Part shown: in pieces, positions 16,206 to 24,042 of the stretch | Layout: each line of letters opens with the position of its first letter | Position numbering within the stretch: the stretch's first letter is position 1 | Source of the DNA: UBA7239 sp964509075 | Lineage (GTDB): Bacteria; Pseudomonadota; Gammaproteobacteria; Pseudomonadales; UBA7239 | DNA: 64,000 bases | Direction: 5' to 3' | NCBI GenBank assembly: GCA_964509075.1 | Contig: CAZDWC010000001.1 | Location: forward strand, 248,001-312,000 | Made by a program: the position numbers and the translations under genes | Notes under the pieces: generated by a model | The model's input: only the letters and a program-made list of their open reading frames with translations | The model's database searches: none | Told to the model about the DNA's origin: nothing

Positions 16206-17339
16206 ATGGATACTATTGCCAAAGCGCGCATCATGGCGGTCGATGATGCCGAAGTGAATCTTGAGTTGTTGAAGGCCCTGCTGGAAGAGCAGTATGAGGT
16301 CGCAACGGCGGGGTCTGCAGAGGATTGTCTGGAGCAGCTTTCTGGCGGCTTTCTGCCGGACGTGTTCCTGCTCGATATCTGCATGCCGGATCGCGATGGC
16401 TATGAGTTGTGTGCCCAACTGAAAGCCGACAGCCGCTGGCGGCATATTCCCGTGATGTTTGTTTCGGCGCTGGAGCGCGCGGAAGATCGCCTGCGTGCCT
16501 ATGAAGTCGGAGGCGAGGATTACATCATCAAGCCGATACAGGCCGATCAGGTGCTGGAAAAAGTTGCCCGGATGCTTGAAGCCGGCCAGGTGTTGCGCGA
16601 GCTGCAGGCGCGCTCGCAACAGGCAAGCGGGGCGGCCATGGAAGCGATGATGAGCTCCTGCGAGATGGGGCAACTCATCGATTTCATGCTCAAGTCTGCA
16701 ACCGTCAATGCAGCCTCAGGCCTGATGGAAGCCGCGCGCCAGCTGCTGGAGCAATGGGGGCTGGCTTCTGCAATGTACTACTGCAACCAGAAAGAGCGTT
16801 TTTTCTGCGGTGTCGAAGAGGGCGTTCTGGAGGCGCGCATTCTGGCAGACAGTCGTGGAGAAGGTGTCTCGGAATTCCGTCAGCGCCTGTTGCTGGATCG
16901 CGGGGATTTTCGCGTGCTGATCAAGAACATGCCGCTGGAGCAGCCGGAGCGCTGTGGCAGACTGAAAGACAATCTGTCCGTGCTGTGCAATATCATCCGC
17001 GTGCGTTTGCAGACCTTGCGCCTTGAGCATGACATGAAACAACAGCGCGACGAAATTCTGGAGCAGGTGATCAAGAAAAGCGAAACGCAACTGGATGCGG
17101 TGCGACAGAAAGTTCGCGCCCAGAGTCAGGCATCGGTTGATGCCTTCCGTCTCATGTTGCAGCGTCTCGAAGACAAGATGTTCTACCTCGGCCTTGAGGA
17201 AGATCAGGAAAAGGCCTTGCGTTCCTTGGTGGATGAGGCTGGTGGTACGGTGACGGAACTCGTGCATGTAGCCGACGAAGTGCAGAGCAGCGTTGACAAT
17301 GTCATGCACGATCTCTATTTGCTGGCGCAGCGGGATTGA
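16206..17339 (+). CDS. Response regulator with REC domain and coiled-coil C-terminus
   Basis: 377 residues. Residues 8-125 are a receiver domain: acidic pair VDDAE, phospho-acceptor aspartate in VFLLDICMPDRDGYE (about residue 58), the switch serine in PVMFVSAL and the lysine in YIIKPIQ. No DNA-binding, GGDEF, EAL or HD-GYP domain follows. The middle segment (140-260) is a helical domain of unknown type that could be GAF-like, and residues 270-345 are predicted coiled coil (LEHDMKQQRDEILEQVIKKSETQLDAVRQKV). Output is therefore probably by protein interaction. No kinase gene adjoins; it may serve a sensor elsewhere. Confidence 0.8.
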   Translation: MDTIAKARIMAVDDAEVNLELLKALLEEQYEVATAGSAEDCLEQLSGGFLPDVFLLDICMPDRDGYELCAQLKADSRWRHIPVMFVSALERAEDRLRAYEVGGEDYIIKPIQADQVLEKVARMLEAGQVLRELQARSQQASGAAMEAMMSSCEMGQLIDFMLKSATVNAASGLMEAARQLLEQWGLASAMYYCNQKERFFCGVEEGVLEARILADSRGEGVSEFRQRLLLDRGDFRVLIKNMPLEQPERCGRLKDNLSVLCNIIRVRLQTLRLEHDMKQQRDEILEQVIKKSETQLDAVRQKVRAQSQASVDAFRLMLQRLEDKMFYLGLEEDQEKALRSLVDEAGGTVTELVHVADEVQSSVDNVMHDLYLLAQRD

Positions 17340-17392
17340 TACCGATTTTCAGGTTTTTCTGCTGCAGCTTTGTCTTTTTATTGCGCGCATCA

Positions 17393-17704
17393 TCATTGTT
17401 GCCTGCAGCGCGCGTCTTTCAGTACATCCGCTGACAGCTGATACTGCGTGGTATCGGCAAACCGACCGAGAACATAGTCCTGCACGATGTCTACAGGTAT
17501 GAACTGGCGGCAGTATTCATGTCCCCCGGCATCCAGTCGCAGTACGACAATGCCGTCACAAATCCCGTTCAAAGCCCGGCTCAGGCTGCGTCGTGATATT
17601 TCCAGTGTCTGGTCTGCATCATGACAGGATGCAAAAACCACATCGCCGTGTACTGCTGGCATGAAACTGCTCTCTTGCGGTGTATGGGACTGCGTCAATT
17701 TCAT
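17393..17704 (-). CDS. Hypothetical protein, 103 residues
   Basis: Not recognised. Start chosen at the ATG at 17704, with aggga about 9 bases upstream; a longer frame to 17785 has no ribosome site. The sequence is soluble and mixed, with HGDVVFASCHDADQTLEISRRSLSRALNGICDGIVVLRLDAGGHEYCRQFIPVDIVQDYVLGRFAD: several cysteines and histidines, no signal peptide, no membrane segment. It lies alone between a response regulator and an HDOD protein that are both on the other strand. Composition is protein-like and it does not overlap a better gene. Confidence 0.55.
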   Translation of the reverse strand: MKLTQSHTPQESSFMPAVHGDVVFASCHDADQTLEISRRSLSRALNGICDGIVVLRLDAGGHEYCRQFIPVDIVQDYVLGRFADTTQYQLSADVLKDARCRQQ

Positions 17705-17896
17705 CGCTATATCCCTGTCGTGAAATTTGATTGCATTGCACAAGTCTGGATCATGATTGTCATTTTTTAAAAGAAACAAAGGCAATAAGAAAAAGCGTTT
17801 CAGTTTGTGTGTGATATAAATCGTCAGGCAGTTATTTTCAGTAAATGTTCTAGTCTTCAGGGGTGAGAGTATTCCACATCAGCCAGAGGGCGCGCC

Positions 17897-18718
17897 GTGA
17901 ATAGAATGGAAAAAATTCTTGAAAAAAGCCAGCAATTGCCTGCCATTCCGGAGGTGGTGCAGGAACTGATACACACGTTCGAACAACAGAACGTCAATCT
18001 TGACCAGATCGCCAGTAAAGTGTCACTTGACCAGGCCTTGAGCGCCAAGGTTCTTCGTCTTGCCAACACGGCGCACTACAGTGGCAGTCGCAGCGTTGCT
18101 TCCATCAAGGATGCGGTGATCGTGCTGGGCTTCAATGTGCTGCGCACACTGGTATTGTCTTGCGGATTTGTCGGCAGTTTTCCACCGCCACCGGGATTCG
18201 ATATCCGCACATTCTGGCGCCACAGCTTCCAGTCTGCCGCCGTGTGCAAATGGCTGGCGCGCCATTGCCGTGAAGATGGCGAAGCGGCATTTGCCACTGC
18301 ACTGCTGCATGACATTGGCGGTTTATTGTTGCATCTGGTTTATCCGGAGCAGGCGCAGGCCATTGATCGCACGGTGGCGCTGGGTGGTCAGCGCGTTACG
18401 CTGGAAAATACCTTGCTGGGCTGCAACTACATTGAAGCAGGCAGCGCGTTGGCGCAGCAATGGAAGTTTCCCCAACAAATGATTGAAGGTATACGCTGGC
18501 AGGAGAATCCTCTGGAAACGGATTCTTCACTGGCAGGCCTGTTGTTTATCGCACAATACCTGGTTCATGCGCAGCAGGCTGGTGCAACACTGGAGCAATT
18601 GCGTGAAAACTTTCCGCAGGATGTTGCTGAACGTATTCATCTTGACAGCAGGGCGGTTCTGGAACATCTGGATGAGATCGCATCGCTCGAAATGGATATC
18701 GAGATGCTTCTGTACTGA
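17897..18718 (+). CDS. HDOD domain signalling protein
   Basis: 273 residues from the GTG at 17897, favoured by gaggg 6 bases upstream over the ATG at 17906. The HDOD domain spans about 10-210: LPAIPEVVQELIHTFEQQNVNLDQIASKVSLDQALSAKVLRLANTAHYSG, SIKDAVIVLGFNVLRTLVLS, and the degenerate HD region ATALLHDIGGLLLHLVYP, which here keeps an HD pair. HDOD proteins act in chemotaxis, motility, biofilm and c-di-GMP signalling, usually without shown catalysis. The C-terminal 60 residues are helical. Proximity to the response regulator suggests a shared pathway, but the genes are separated by an opposed frame and about 560 bases. Confidence 0.88.
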   Translation: MNRMEKILEKSQQLPAIPEVVQELIHTFEQQNVNLDQIASKVSLDQALSAKVLRLANTAHYSGSRSVASIKDAVIVLGFNVLRTLVLSCGFVGSFPPPPGFDIRTFWRHSFQSAAVCKWLARHCREDGEAAFATALLHDIGGLLLHLVYPEQAQAIDRTVALGGQRVTLENTLLGCNYIEAGSALAQQWKFPQQMIEGIRWQENPLETDSSLAGLLFIAQYLVHAQQAGATLEQLRENFPQDVAERIHLDSRAVLEHLDEIASLEMDIEMLLY

Positions 18719-18720
18719 TT

Positions 18721-18754
18721 ACACACACATCATGCTGGCACATGATGTGTGTGT
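18721..18754. terminator. Hairpin between convergent HDOD and CMD genes
   Basis: Perfect 14-base arms acacacacatcatg and catgatgtgtgtgt with a six-base loop, three bases after the HDOD stop. There is no long T-run, so it is a possible bidirectional transcript end or mRNA-stabilising hairpin rather than a textbook terminator. Confidence 0.5.
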
Positions 18755-18773
18755 GGAAATCAGATGCAGACGT

Positions 18774-19175
18774 TCAGTTTTGCTGATTTTTTTCTTTCTG
18801 TTTCTTTTTCCAGTTGTGGATGGCCTTGCCAGCCGCGCCGCGCATGCCTGTGGTGCGCGGGTAGCCGATGTACTGCACCATGTGCAGGATTAGCTCGTTC
18901 ACCTGTTCTTCGGTCAGGTGCCCGGAAGCCAGACCGGTTTCCACTTGGATGCCGAACACGTCGGCTTCGCCCAGTGCTGCGATGACGCCCATGGTGAACA
19001 GGCGGCGGTCGCGCAGCGACAGTGCTTCGCGCGACCATATGTTACCGAACAGGTCTTCGAGCATGATCTCGAAAAATTCATCGCCGGTGCGCTCTTCCGG
19101 CGCAGTCATCATGCCGCCGTATACGCCATTGAAGGCCGCCACGCCCTTGGCGCGTCTTTCGTCTCTTGTGCTCAT
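18774..19175 (-). CDS. Carboxymuconolactone decarboxylase family protein
   Basis: 133 residues from the ATG at 19175 (ggga upstream). The CMD fold is visible: LFGNIWSREALSLRDRRLFTMGVIAALGEADVFGIQVETGLASGHLTEEQVNELILHMVQYIGYP. The CxxC of peroxide-reducing AhpD proteins is absent, so it is a non-AhpD member, of the lactone-decarboxylase-like type. The C-terminus is very lysine-rich (NWKKKQKEKNQQN). It is divergent from the aldehyde dehydrogenase gene across 132 bases, consistent with shared control of a catabolic set. Enzymatic activity not assignable. Confidence 0.8.
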   Translation of the reverse strand: MSTRDERRAKGVAAFNGVYGGMMTAPEERTGDEFFEIMLEDLFGNIWSREALSLRDRRLFTMGVIAALGEADVFGIQVETGLASGHLTEEQVNELILHMVQYIGYPRTTGMRGAAGKAIHNWKKKQKEKNQQN

Positions 19176-19240
19176 GGTGTCTCCCGCTGGTGTGGTGTTT
19201 GCCAACATCTTACGGGTGCTCGCAAAAAAGTAAAGCTTGC

Positions 19241-19270
19241 TTGACTAGTTTGCCAGCTGCCCGCTACTAT
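19241..19270 (+). promoter_or_regulatory. Sigma-70-type promoter for the aldehyde dehydrogenase operon
   Basis: ttgact (19241-19246), an 18-base spacer and tactat (19265-19270), 37 bases before the GTG start. Good match to -35/-10 consensus. Confidence 0.6.
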
Positions 19271-19307
19271 CGTGGCCGTTTGAACCGTCCTGCAAGAGGT
19301 AGACTCC

Positions 19308-20789
19308 GTGAGCGGCCAGCCCCTTCCTGTCATCAACCCCGAAACCCGCATGCTGATTGATGGCAAGCTGGTGCCGGCGGCTTCCGGCAAAACCTATGAC
19401 AACATCAATCCGGCAGACAATAGCGTTGCCGGTGTCTGTGCCGATGCTGGCGTGGAAGACATGGAGGTTGCCATTGCTGCGGCACGCCGTGCCTTTGACC
19501 ACACGGACTGGTCGACCAATCATGCCTTTCGCACCAAGTGCCTGAAGCAATTGCGTGATGCCATGAAAGCGCATGCAGACGAGTTGCGCTACCAGATGGT
19601 GGCGGAAGTGGGCTGTCCGCTGGGGCTGACGTATGGCCCGCAAACGGATGTGCCGATAAGTTTCATGGATTGGCCCATAGAACATCTGGAACAGTTCCAT
19701 TGGGAACGTGAATTGCCCGCCGTGAATGTGGTGGGCGTTCCGAGCAAGCGCCTGGTGTGGAAGGAGGCCGCTGGTGTGGTGGCGGCGATCACCCCGTGGA
19801 ATTTCCCGTTGCAAATCAATCTGGCGAAGGTCATGCCGGCACTGGCTGCCGGCTGCACGGTGATTCTGAAGCCGGCGCCGGATACGCCGTGGACGGCAAC
19901 CTTCATAGGCAAAATGGTGGCGGAGCATACGGATATTCCGCCGGGTGTTTTCAACGTTGTTACCTCGAAGGATCCTGCGGTGTTGGGCGATATGCTCACT
20001 GGTGATCCGCGTGTGGACGTGGTGTCGTTTACCGGTTCAACGGGGATTGGCAAGCACATCATGAAACGCGGTGCCGATACCGTTAAAAAAGTGTTTCTCG
20101 AACTGGGCGGCAAATCCGCACACATTATTCTCGATGATGCAGATATCGGTTTTGCATCTTTCATGTGCATCAGTGTCTGTTTCAATGCCGGCCAGGGATG
20201 TGCACTGGCTACGCGTATGCTGGCGCCGCGTGCGCAATATGAGCAAGTGGTGGCAACGGCGAAATCGGTATTTGAAAGCATCAAGCTTGGTGACCCGATG
20301 TCGCGCGAGCAGTTCATGGGGCCATTGGCCAACAAGCGCCAACAACAGCGTGTGCTCGAATATATTGAAAAAGGCAAGGCAGAAGGTGCGCGACTGGTTT
20401 GTGGTGGCACCGTGCCTGCCGGCCTTGAGCACGGCAATTACGTGTTGCCGACCATTTTCGCTGACGTGCGCAATGACATGACTATCGCGCAGGAAGAAAT
20501 TTTTGGCCCGGTGTTGTGCATCATTCCGTACGACACGGAAGAAGAAGCGATACGCATCGCCAATGATTCCATTTATGGTCTGTCGGGCGCAATCTTCTCG
20601 AAAGACCAGGATCGCGCCTTGCGCGTGGCGCGGCAGATTCGAACCGGCACCATGAACATCAACGGTGCGGCATTCTTTTCGCCGGATGCGCCGTTTGGTG
20701 GCTACAAGCAAAGTGGTGTGGGTCGTGAAATGGGGCCGGAAGGCTTTGAGGAATATTTGCAAACCAAAACAGTGGCGATACCAGGATGA
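19308..20789 (+). CDS. NAD(P)-dependent aldehyde dehydrogenase
   Basis: 493 residues, GTG start with aagaggt upstream. Class I/II ALDH: AAITPWNFPLQINLAKVMPALAAGCTVILKPAPDTPW (NAD-binding asparagine and lysine), SFTGSTGIGKHI, the general-base glutamate in FLELGGKSAHI, the nucleophile cysteine in FNAGQGCALATR, EEIFGPVLCIIPYD, and the C-terminal GGYKQSGVGREMGPEGFEEYLQTK. It oxidises an aldehyde to the acid. It overlaps the SDR gene by four bases (atga), and ferredoxin follows, suggesting stepwise alcohol, aldehyde and acid oxidation of an imported carbon source. Substrate unknown. Confidence 0.92.
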   Translation: MSGQPLPVINPETRMLIDGKLVPAASGKTYDNINPADNSVAGVCADAGVEDMEVAIAAARRAFDHTDWSTNHAFRTKCLKQLRDAMKAHADELRYQMVAEVGCPLGLTYGPQTDVPISFMDWPIEHLEQFHWERELPAVNVVGVPSKRLVWKEAAGVVAAITPWNFPLQINLAKVMPALAAGCTVILKPAPDTPWTATFIGKMVAEHTDIPPGVFNVVTSKDPAVLGDMLTGDPRVDVVSFTGSTGIGKHIMKRGADTVKKVFLELGGKSAHIILDDADIGFASFMCISVCFNAGQGCALATRMLAPRAQYEQVVATAKSVFESIKLGDPMSREQFMGPLANKRQQQRVLEYIEKGKAEGARLVCGGTVPAGLEHGNYVLPTIFADVRNDMTIAQEEIFGPVLCIIPYDTEEEAIRIANDSIYGLSGAIFSKDQDRALRVARQIRTGTMNINGAAFFSPDAPFGGYKQSGVGREMGPEGFEEYLQTKTVAIPG

Positions 20790-21562
20790 ATCCGGAACTG
20801 ATCAAAGATAAAGTCATTGCCATCACCGGCGGTGGCGCAGGCCTCGGCCTTGCAACAGCACGGGCGCTGGTGGCGCTGGGAGCGAAAGTGGCATTGCTCG
20901 GTCGCCGTGCCGACGTATTGGAAAAAGCGGTTGCAGAACTTGGCGCGGCCAATGCTGCCGGTTTTGTGTGTGATGTGACGAAAAAAGCCGATGTCGTCCA
21001 AGCCTTCGGTGCGTTGCATGCACACTTCGGCAAACTGGATGGGCTGGTCAATAATGCCGGTATTGCACGGCCGGATCCCGTTGAGCACATGCAAGAAAAT
21101 GACATCGTTGCCCAGATCAACACCAATCTGCTGGGCACGATTTTCTGCAGTCAGGCTGCCATCTCTCTCCTGAGACAGAATGGCAGTGGCCTCATCGTCA
21201 ATCTGTCGTCGGCCACCGTGCGCCATGACAACGAGATTTCCCACCTCGCCGTGTATGCGGCAACGAAAGCAGCCGTCGATCGTTTCTCGAAAGAGTTGCG
21301 TGAGGAAGTGAAAGCCGATCGCATCTGCGTCACGGTATTCAGTCCCGGCGCAGTGTTCACCGAATTCGGTCTCGGCTGGGACGAGAAAAAAATGTCGGCA
21401 GCGTTGCATGACTGGCAGAAGAAAGGCAAAACCTTCGACGGTTACATGAAGCCGGAGGTCATCGGCAGTTCCATTGCCATGTGTTTCGGCTACCCCAGAG
21501 GCGTCGCGGTGGATTTCATGGAAGTGAAGCCGTCGAAAGTCACGGAAAAACCCCTGTTCTGA
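20786..21562 (+). CDS. Short-chain dehydrogenase/reductase
   Basis: 258 residues. Classical SDR: TGGGAGLGLATARAL nucleotide motif at 12-26, NNAGIARPDPVEHM, the serine in NLSSATVRHD and YAATKAAVDRFSKEL as the YxxxK active site. The C-terminal VFSPGAVFTEFGLGWDEKKM forms the substrate lid. Starts within the ALDH stop (atga overlap), so the two are coupled. Expected role: NAD(P)-dependent oxidation of a secondary or primary alcohol, or reduction of a ketone, in the same pathway as the ALDH. Confidence 0.9.
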   Translation: MNPELIKDKVIAITGGGAGLGLATARALVALGAKVALLGRRADVLEKAVAELGAANAAGFVCDVTKKADVVQAFGALHAHFGKLDGLVNNAGIARPDPVEHMQENDIVAQINTNLLGTIFCSQAAISLLRQNGSGLIVNLSSATVRHDNEISHLAVYAATKAAVDRFSKELREEVKADRICVTVFSPGAVFTEFGLGWDEKKMSAALHDWQKKGKTFDGYMKPEVIGSSIAMCFGYPRGVAVDFMEVKPSKVTEKPLF

Positions 21563-21609
21563 TTTTTTATTGATCGCCAATTATTCATTGAGAGTATGTA
21601 GAGGTCGTT

Positions 21610-21930
21610 ATGCCCAATATCACGTATGTCGAAAGCAATGGTGCGGAACACACCGTAGATGTCGAAGAAAACATGAATCTGATGGAGGGTTCCACCATCA
21701 ACCTGTTGCCGGGTATTGAAGGTATGTGTGGTGGTATTTGCTCCTGCTGTACCTGCCATGTCTACATCGAAGACCAGTGGGCGTCGAAGTGCAACCCGAT
21801 GACGGAAGGTGAACGTGCACTGTTGGTAAACTCGCAGTATCGCAAAGACTCGAGTCGTCTGGGCTGTCAGGTAATCGTGACGCATGAAATGGATGGTATG
21901 CGCGTGCATCTGCCGCCGGAACAAAAATAA
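21610..21930 (+). CDS. [2Fe-2S] ferredoxin, adrenodoxin/putidaredoxin type
   Basis: 106 residues. Cluster ligands are in CGGICSCCTCHVYI (the CX5CX2C pattern is satisfied) and a distal cysteine in RLGCQVIVTHEMDGMRVHLP, the arrangement of vertebrate-type ferredoxins that donate electrons to cytochrome P450 or Rieske oxygenases. Two extra cysteines occur in the cluster loop. The gene lies 47 bases after the SDR with its own tagaggt ribosome site and is followed by a terminator. No P450 or reductase is in the window, so the partner must be elsewhere. Confidence 0.92.
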   Translation: MPNITYVESNGAEHTVDVEENMNLMEGSTINLLPGIEGMCGGICSCCTCHVYIEDQWASKCNPMTEGERALLVNSQYRKDSSRLGCQVIVTHEMDGMRVHLPPEQK

Positions 21931-21954
21931 TTCGTCCGGGTGTAATGCCTGGCT

Positions 21955-23259
21955 TTATTCGCGAGGATCGTAAAAGCCGCCATCAAAAGCGGCTTTTATT
22001 TTTTTGTTGGGGTACTTTACATACATGACCGTCGTACTGAACTGCAGTCTTCCGCTGTCGATCCACTGTTTGGCATCTGCCAGCAGCTCTTGCTGCTCCG
22101 CGCGTGCGGGATTAATAAAAAGCATTAATGAAACAAGGTATAGCGCGGTTACGGAGCCAGCCAGTATGTAGGCCGTTGGCCGAAGTTCCTGATCCTTCAT
22201 TGTCTGTGTGAATTTATCCAGTGTTGCCACACAGACAAACCACAGCAGTATGCCATTCAGAAGCTTGTAGTGGCCCTGAAGGGCTTGCATGATGCCTGAA
22301 TAGGGCACGCGAGCACTGGCAGTGCTAAGGGCAACCAATAACAGAAAGGCCAGCCACAGCAACAGCACCGGGTATGTGCGCAAGGCGCCGTTTCGGATCA
22401 ACCAGCCCAGCCAAAGCAACTCGGCTGAGGCGAGTGCTATCGCAATTGTCGGTTGCCATGTGGATGCATCATTAATGAGAAGATGGCTGCCGAGTATGGC
22501 CAGAAAACCCTGTGCCAAAAGGCCTGTCTTTTTAAAGGCATATGCGAGTAATTCGTTATTGGGGTGGCTGTAATAGAACGCGTCACTGCGAAAAGGCGAA
22601 ATGGCAAAATACAGTATCAGCACCAGTGCAGACAGTGCCAGCCAACTGCAAAATTGACGAGATCGCAGGCCGTGTCGATATCCTAAATAGATGCCTATGA
22701 CAGGAAAGAGCAGCGGGCCGCTGCCATGTGAAAGCGTTAGGAAAATGGATGCCAATGCGGCGCCGGCAAGGCATTGCCTGGTATGCGTGGCGAAATAGCA
22801 GGCCAGCAGCGCAGCAGCAGGGAAAAGCAGGTTCGCCGTACCCAAGGGCGCCCAGAACATTGCGCGCCAGCTTTGCAAATTGAAAACCAATAACGGCGTA
22901 ATCAGCCATATAATATTTTTTTGCGGATGATGGCGGGTGATAACCATCAGCAACGCACAAAGCACAACCAGAGGGGTATTGCCAATAATGGCTGCCGTGC
23001 GGAAATTAACATGATCAAATACAATTAACAGCGCGTGATACAGTATGTAGCGATGATTCTGGTAGTCGCGAAATAAAAGCACCATGCGTTCGCGTGTATT
23101 TGTGGTGGCGTGCCATTCGGGAAGAAACATCAGTATTTCGGTGAAATCATCCAGGCGTGGTGCATTTACACTATACAAACCGAGCAATGCAAAATGGACA
23201 AGCACTGGCGCCACCAGTGCAGAGCAGAACAGGAAGTGCTTGTTGAACAGAATCTTCAT
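21955..23259 (-). CDS. Polytopic membrane protein of unknown function
   Basis: 434 residues, not recognised. About ten to eleven hydrophobic segments (for example FLFCSALVAPVLVHFALLGLY, TAAIIGNTPLVVLCALLMVI, IIWLITPLLVFNL, VTALYLVSLMLFI), a first periplasmic loop with RLDDFTEILMFLPEW and RYILYHALL, and a soluble C-terminus of about 45 residues. The layout, with a long first loop carrying acidic residues after helix 1, is like GT-C-fold glycosyltransferases or O-antigen-modification proteins, but no diagnostic motif is seen. Base composition is more AT-rich than its neighbours. Its 3' end overlaps the ferredoxin terminator. Confidence 0.75.
   Translation of the reverse strand: MKILFNKHFLFCSALVAPVLVHFALLGLYSVNAPRLDDFTEILMFLPEWHATTNTRERMVLLFRDYQNHRYILYHALLIVFDHVNFRTAAIIGNTPLVVLCALLMVITRHHPQKNIIWLITPLLVFNLQSWRAMFWAPLGTANLLFPAAALLACYFATHTRQCLAGAALASIFLTLSHGSGPLLFPVIGIYLGYRHGLRSRQFCSWLALSALVLILYFAISPFRSDAFYYSHPNNELLAYAFKKTGLLAQGFLAILGSHLLINDASTWQPTIAIALASAELLWLGWLIRNGALRTYPVLLLWLAFLLLVALSTASARVPYSGIMQALQGHYKLLNGILLWFVCVATLDKFTQTMKDQELRPTAYILAGSVTALYLVSLMLFINPARAEQQELLADAKQWIDSGRLQFSTTVMYVKYPNKKIKAAFDGGFYDPRE
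21972..22005 (+). terminator. Terminator of the ferredoxin operon, inside the opposing gene's 3' end
   Basis: Perfect arms aaaagccgc and gcggctttt followed by a T-run. On the minus strand the same bases encode the C-terminal codons (KIKAAFDGGFYD) of the convergent membrane protein gene that stops at 21955. Confidence 0.8.
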
Positions 23260-23320
23260 CCCCGAATCATAAACAAAAATGGCGACCTGTGGCCGCCATC
23301 TTGTGTGAATCCTTTAGGGA

Positions 23321-23794
23321 TTACATGTACATGAACATCAATTCGTAGATCACCGCCGGGCGCTCCTGGCCAACGACGTGAATGTGCTGCTCCATGGTGA
23401 CGCAGGTCTGGCCTTTCGGGGTTTTCTCGACCGAGGCCACGCGCGAGCGGCTGTGGATCTTACTGCCGACAGGCACGGCGCCAGTAAAGCGCAGTTTGTT
23501 GGAGCCATAGTTCATCATGTGGTTGAAGCCGGTCACTTCCCAGCTCATCGGTGTTTGCATTTTCGGCAACAGCACCAGCGTCAGGAAACCGTGGACGATA
23601 GTGGTACCGAAAGGGCTCTCCTTCTGGCAGCGCTCCGGGTCGGTGTGCAGCCAGTAGTCGTCGCCAGTCAGCTCGGCAAACTGGTTGACCATGGCTTGCG
23701 TGACTTCCACTTCGTTGGACCAAGGGCCGAACTCGGCAGATACAAGACTTTGCAGGCCGTCGATATCGTCATATTTGAACTGTTGCGTGGACAT
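23321..23794 (-). CDS. MaoC-family (R)-hydratase / dehydratase
   Basis: 157 residues. Hot-dog fold with the hydratase-2 active site: VNQFAELTGDDYWLHTDPERCQKESPFGTTIVHGFLTLVLLP, where Asp and His are the catalytic pair and the overhanging segment is intact. It catalyses reversible hydration of a 2-enoyl-thioester. The tail ends YELMFMYM. It is divergent from the thiolase gene across 248 bases, suggesting joint use in a beta-oxidation-like degradation route together with the upstream ALDH-SDR set. Confidence 0.88.
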   Translation of the reverse strand: MSTQQFKYDDIDGLQSLVSAEFGPWSNEVEVTQAMVNQFAELTGDDYWLHTDPERCQKESPFGTTIVHGFLTLVLLPKMQTPMSWEVTGFNHMMNYGSNKLRFTGAVPVGSKIHSRSRVASVEKTPKGQTCVTMEQHIHVVGQERPAVIYELMFMYM

Positions 23795-24042
23795 GGCTAG
23801 GTATTCTCCTCAGGCCGATGCGCCTGTGCTGGAAGGGTGGGCTGGCAGCGCCTACAATAGGCGCCGGTTAAAAAGGGCGGCGCGTATGGTAGCCAGCGCT
23901 TCCCGGCTTGTATAGACAGAAGAAAAGCCACTTATTTTGGTGTTTTTTGTCATTGCTTGTGCTGCGGCAGACCCTATCCTTTGTACAGGAGTCTCTGTCG
24001 CCAGTTTCCGCTTTCGTTCATCCATCCTTGAGGAGTTGCCCC

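Noticed and set aside
23908..24042. N-terminal extension of the thiolase
   Set aside because: The codons before 24043 have no homologous character, and the strong aggag site is immediately before the ATG at 24043.
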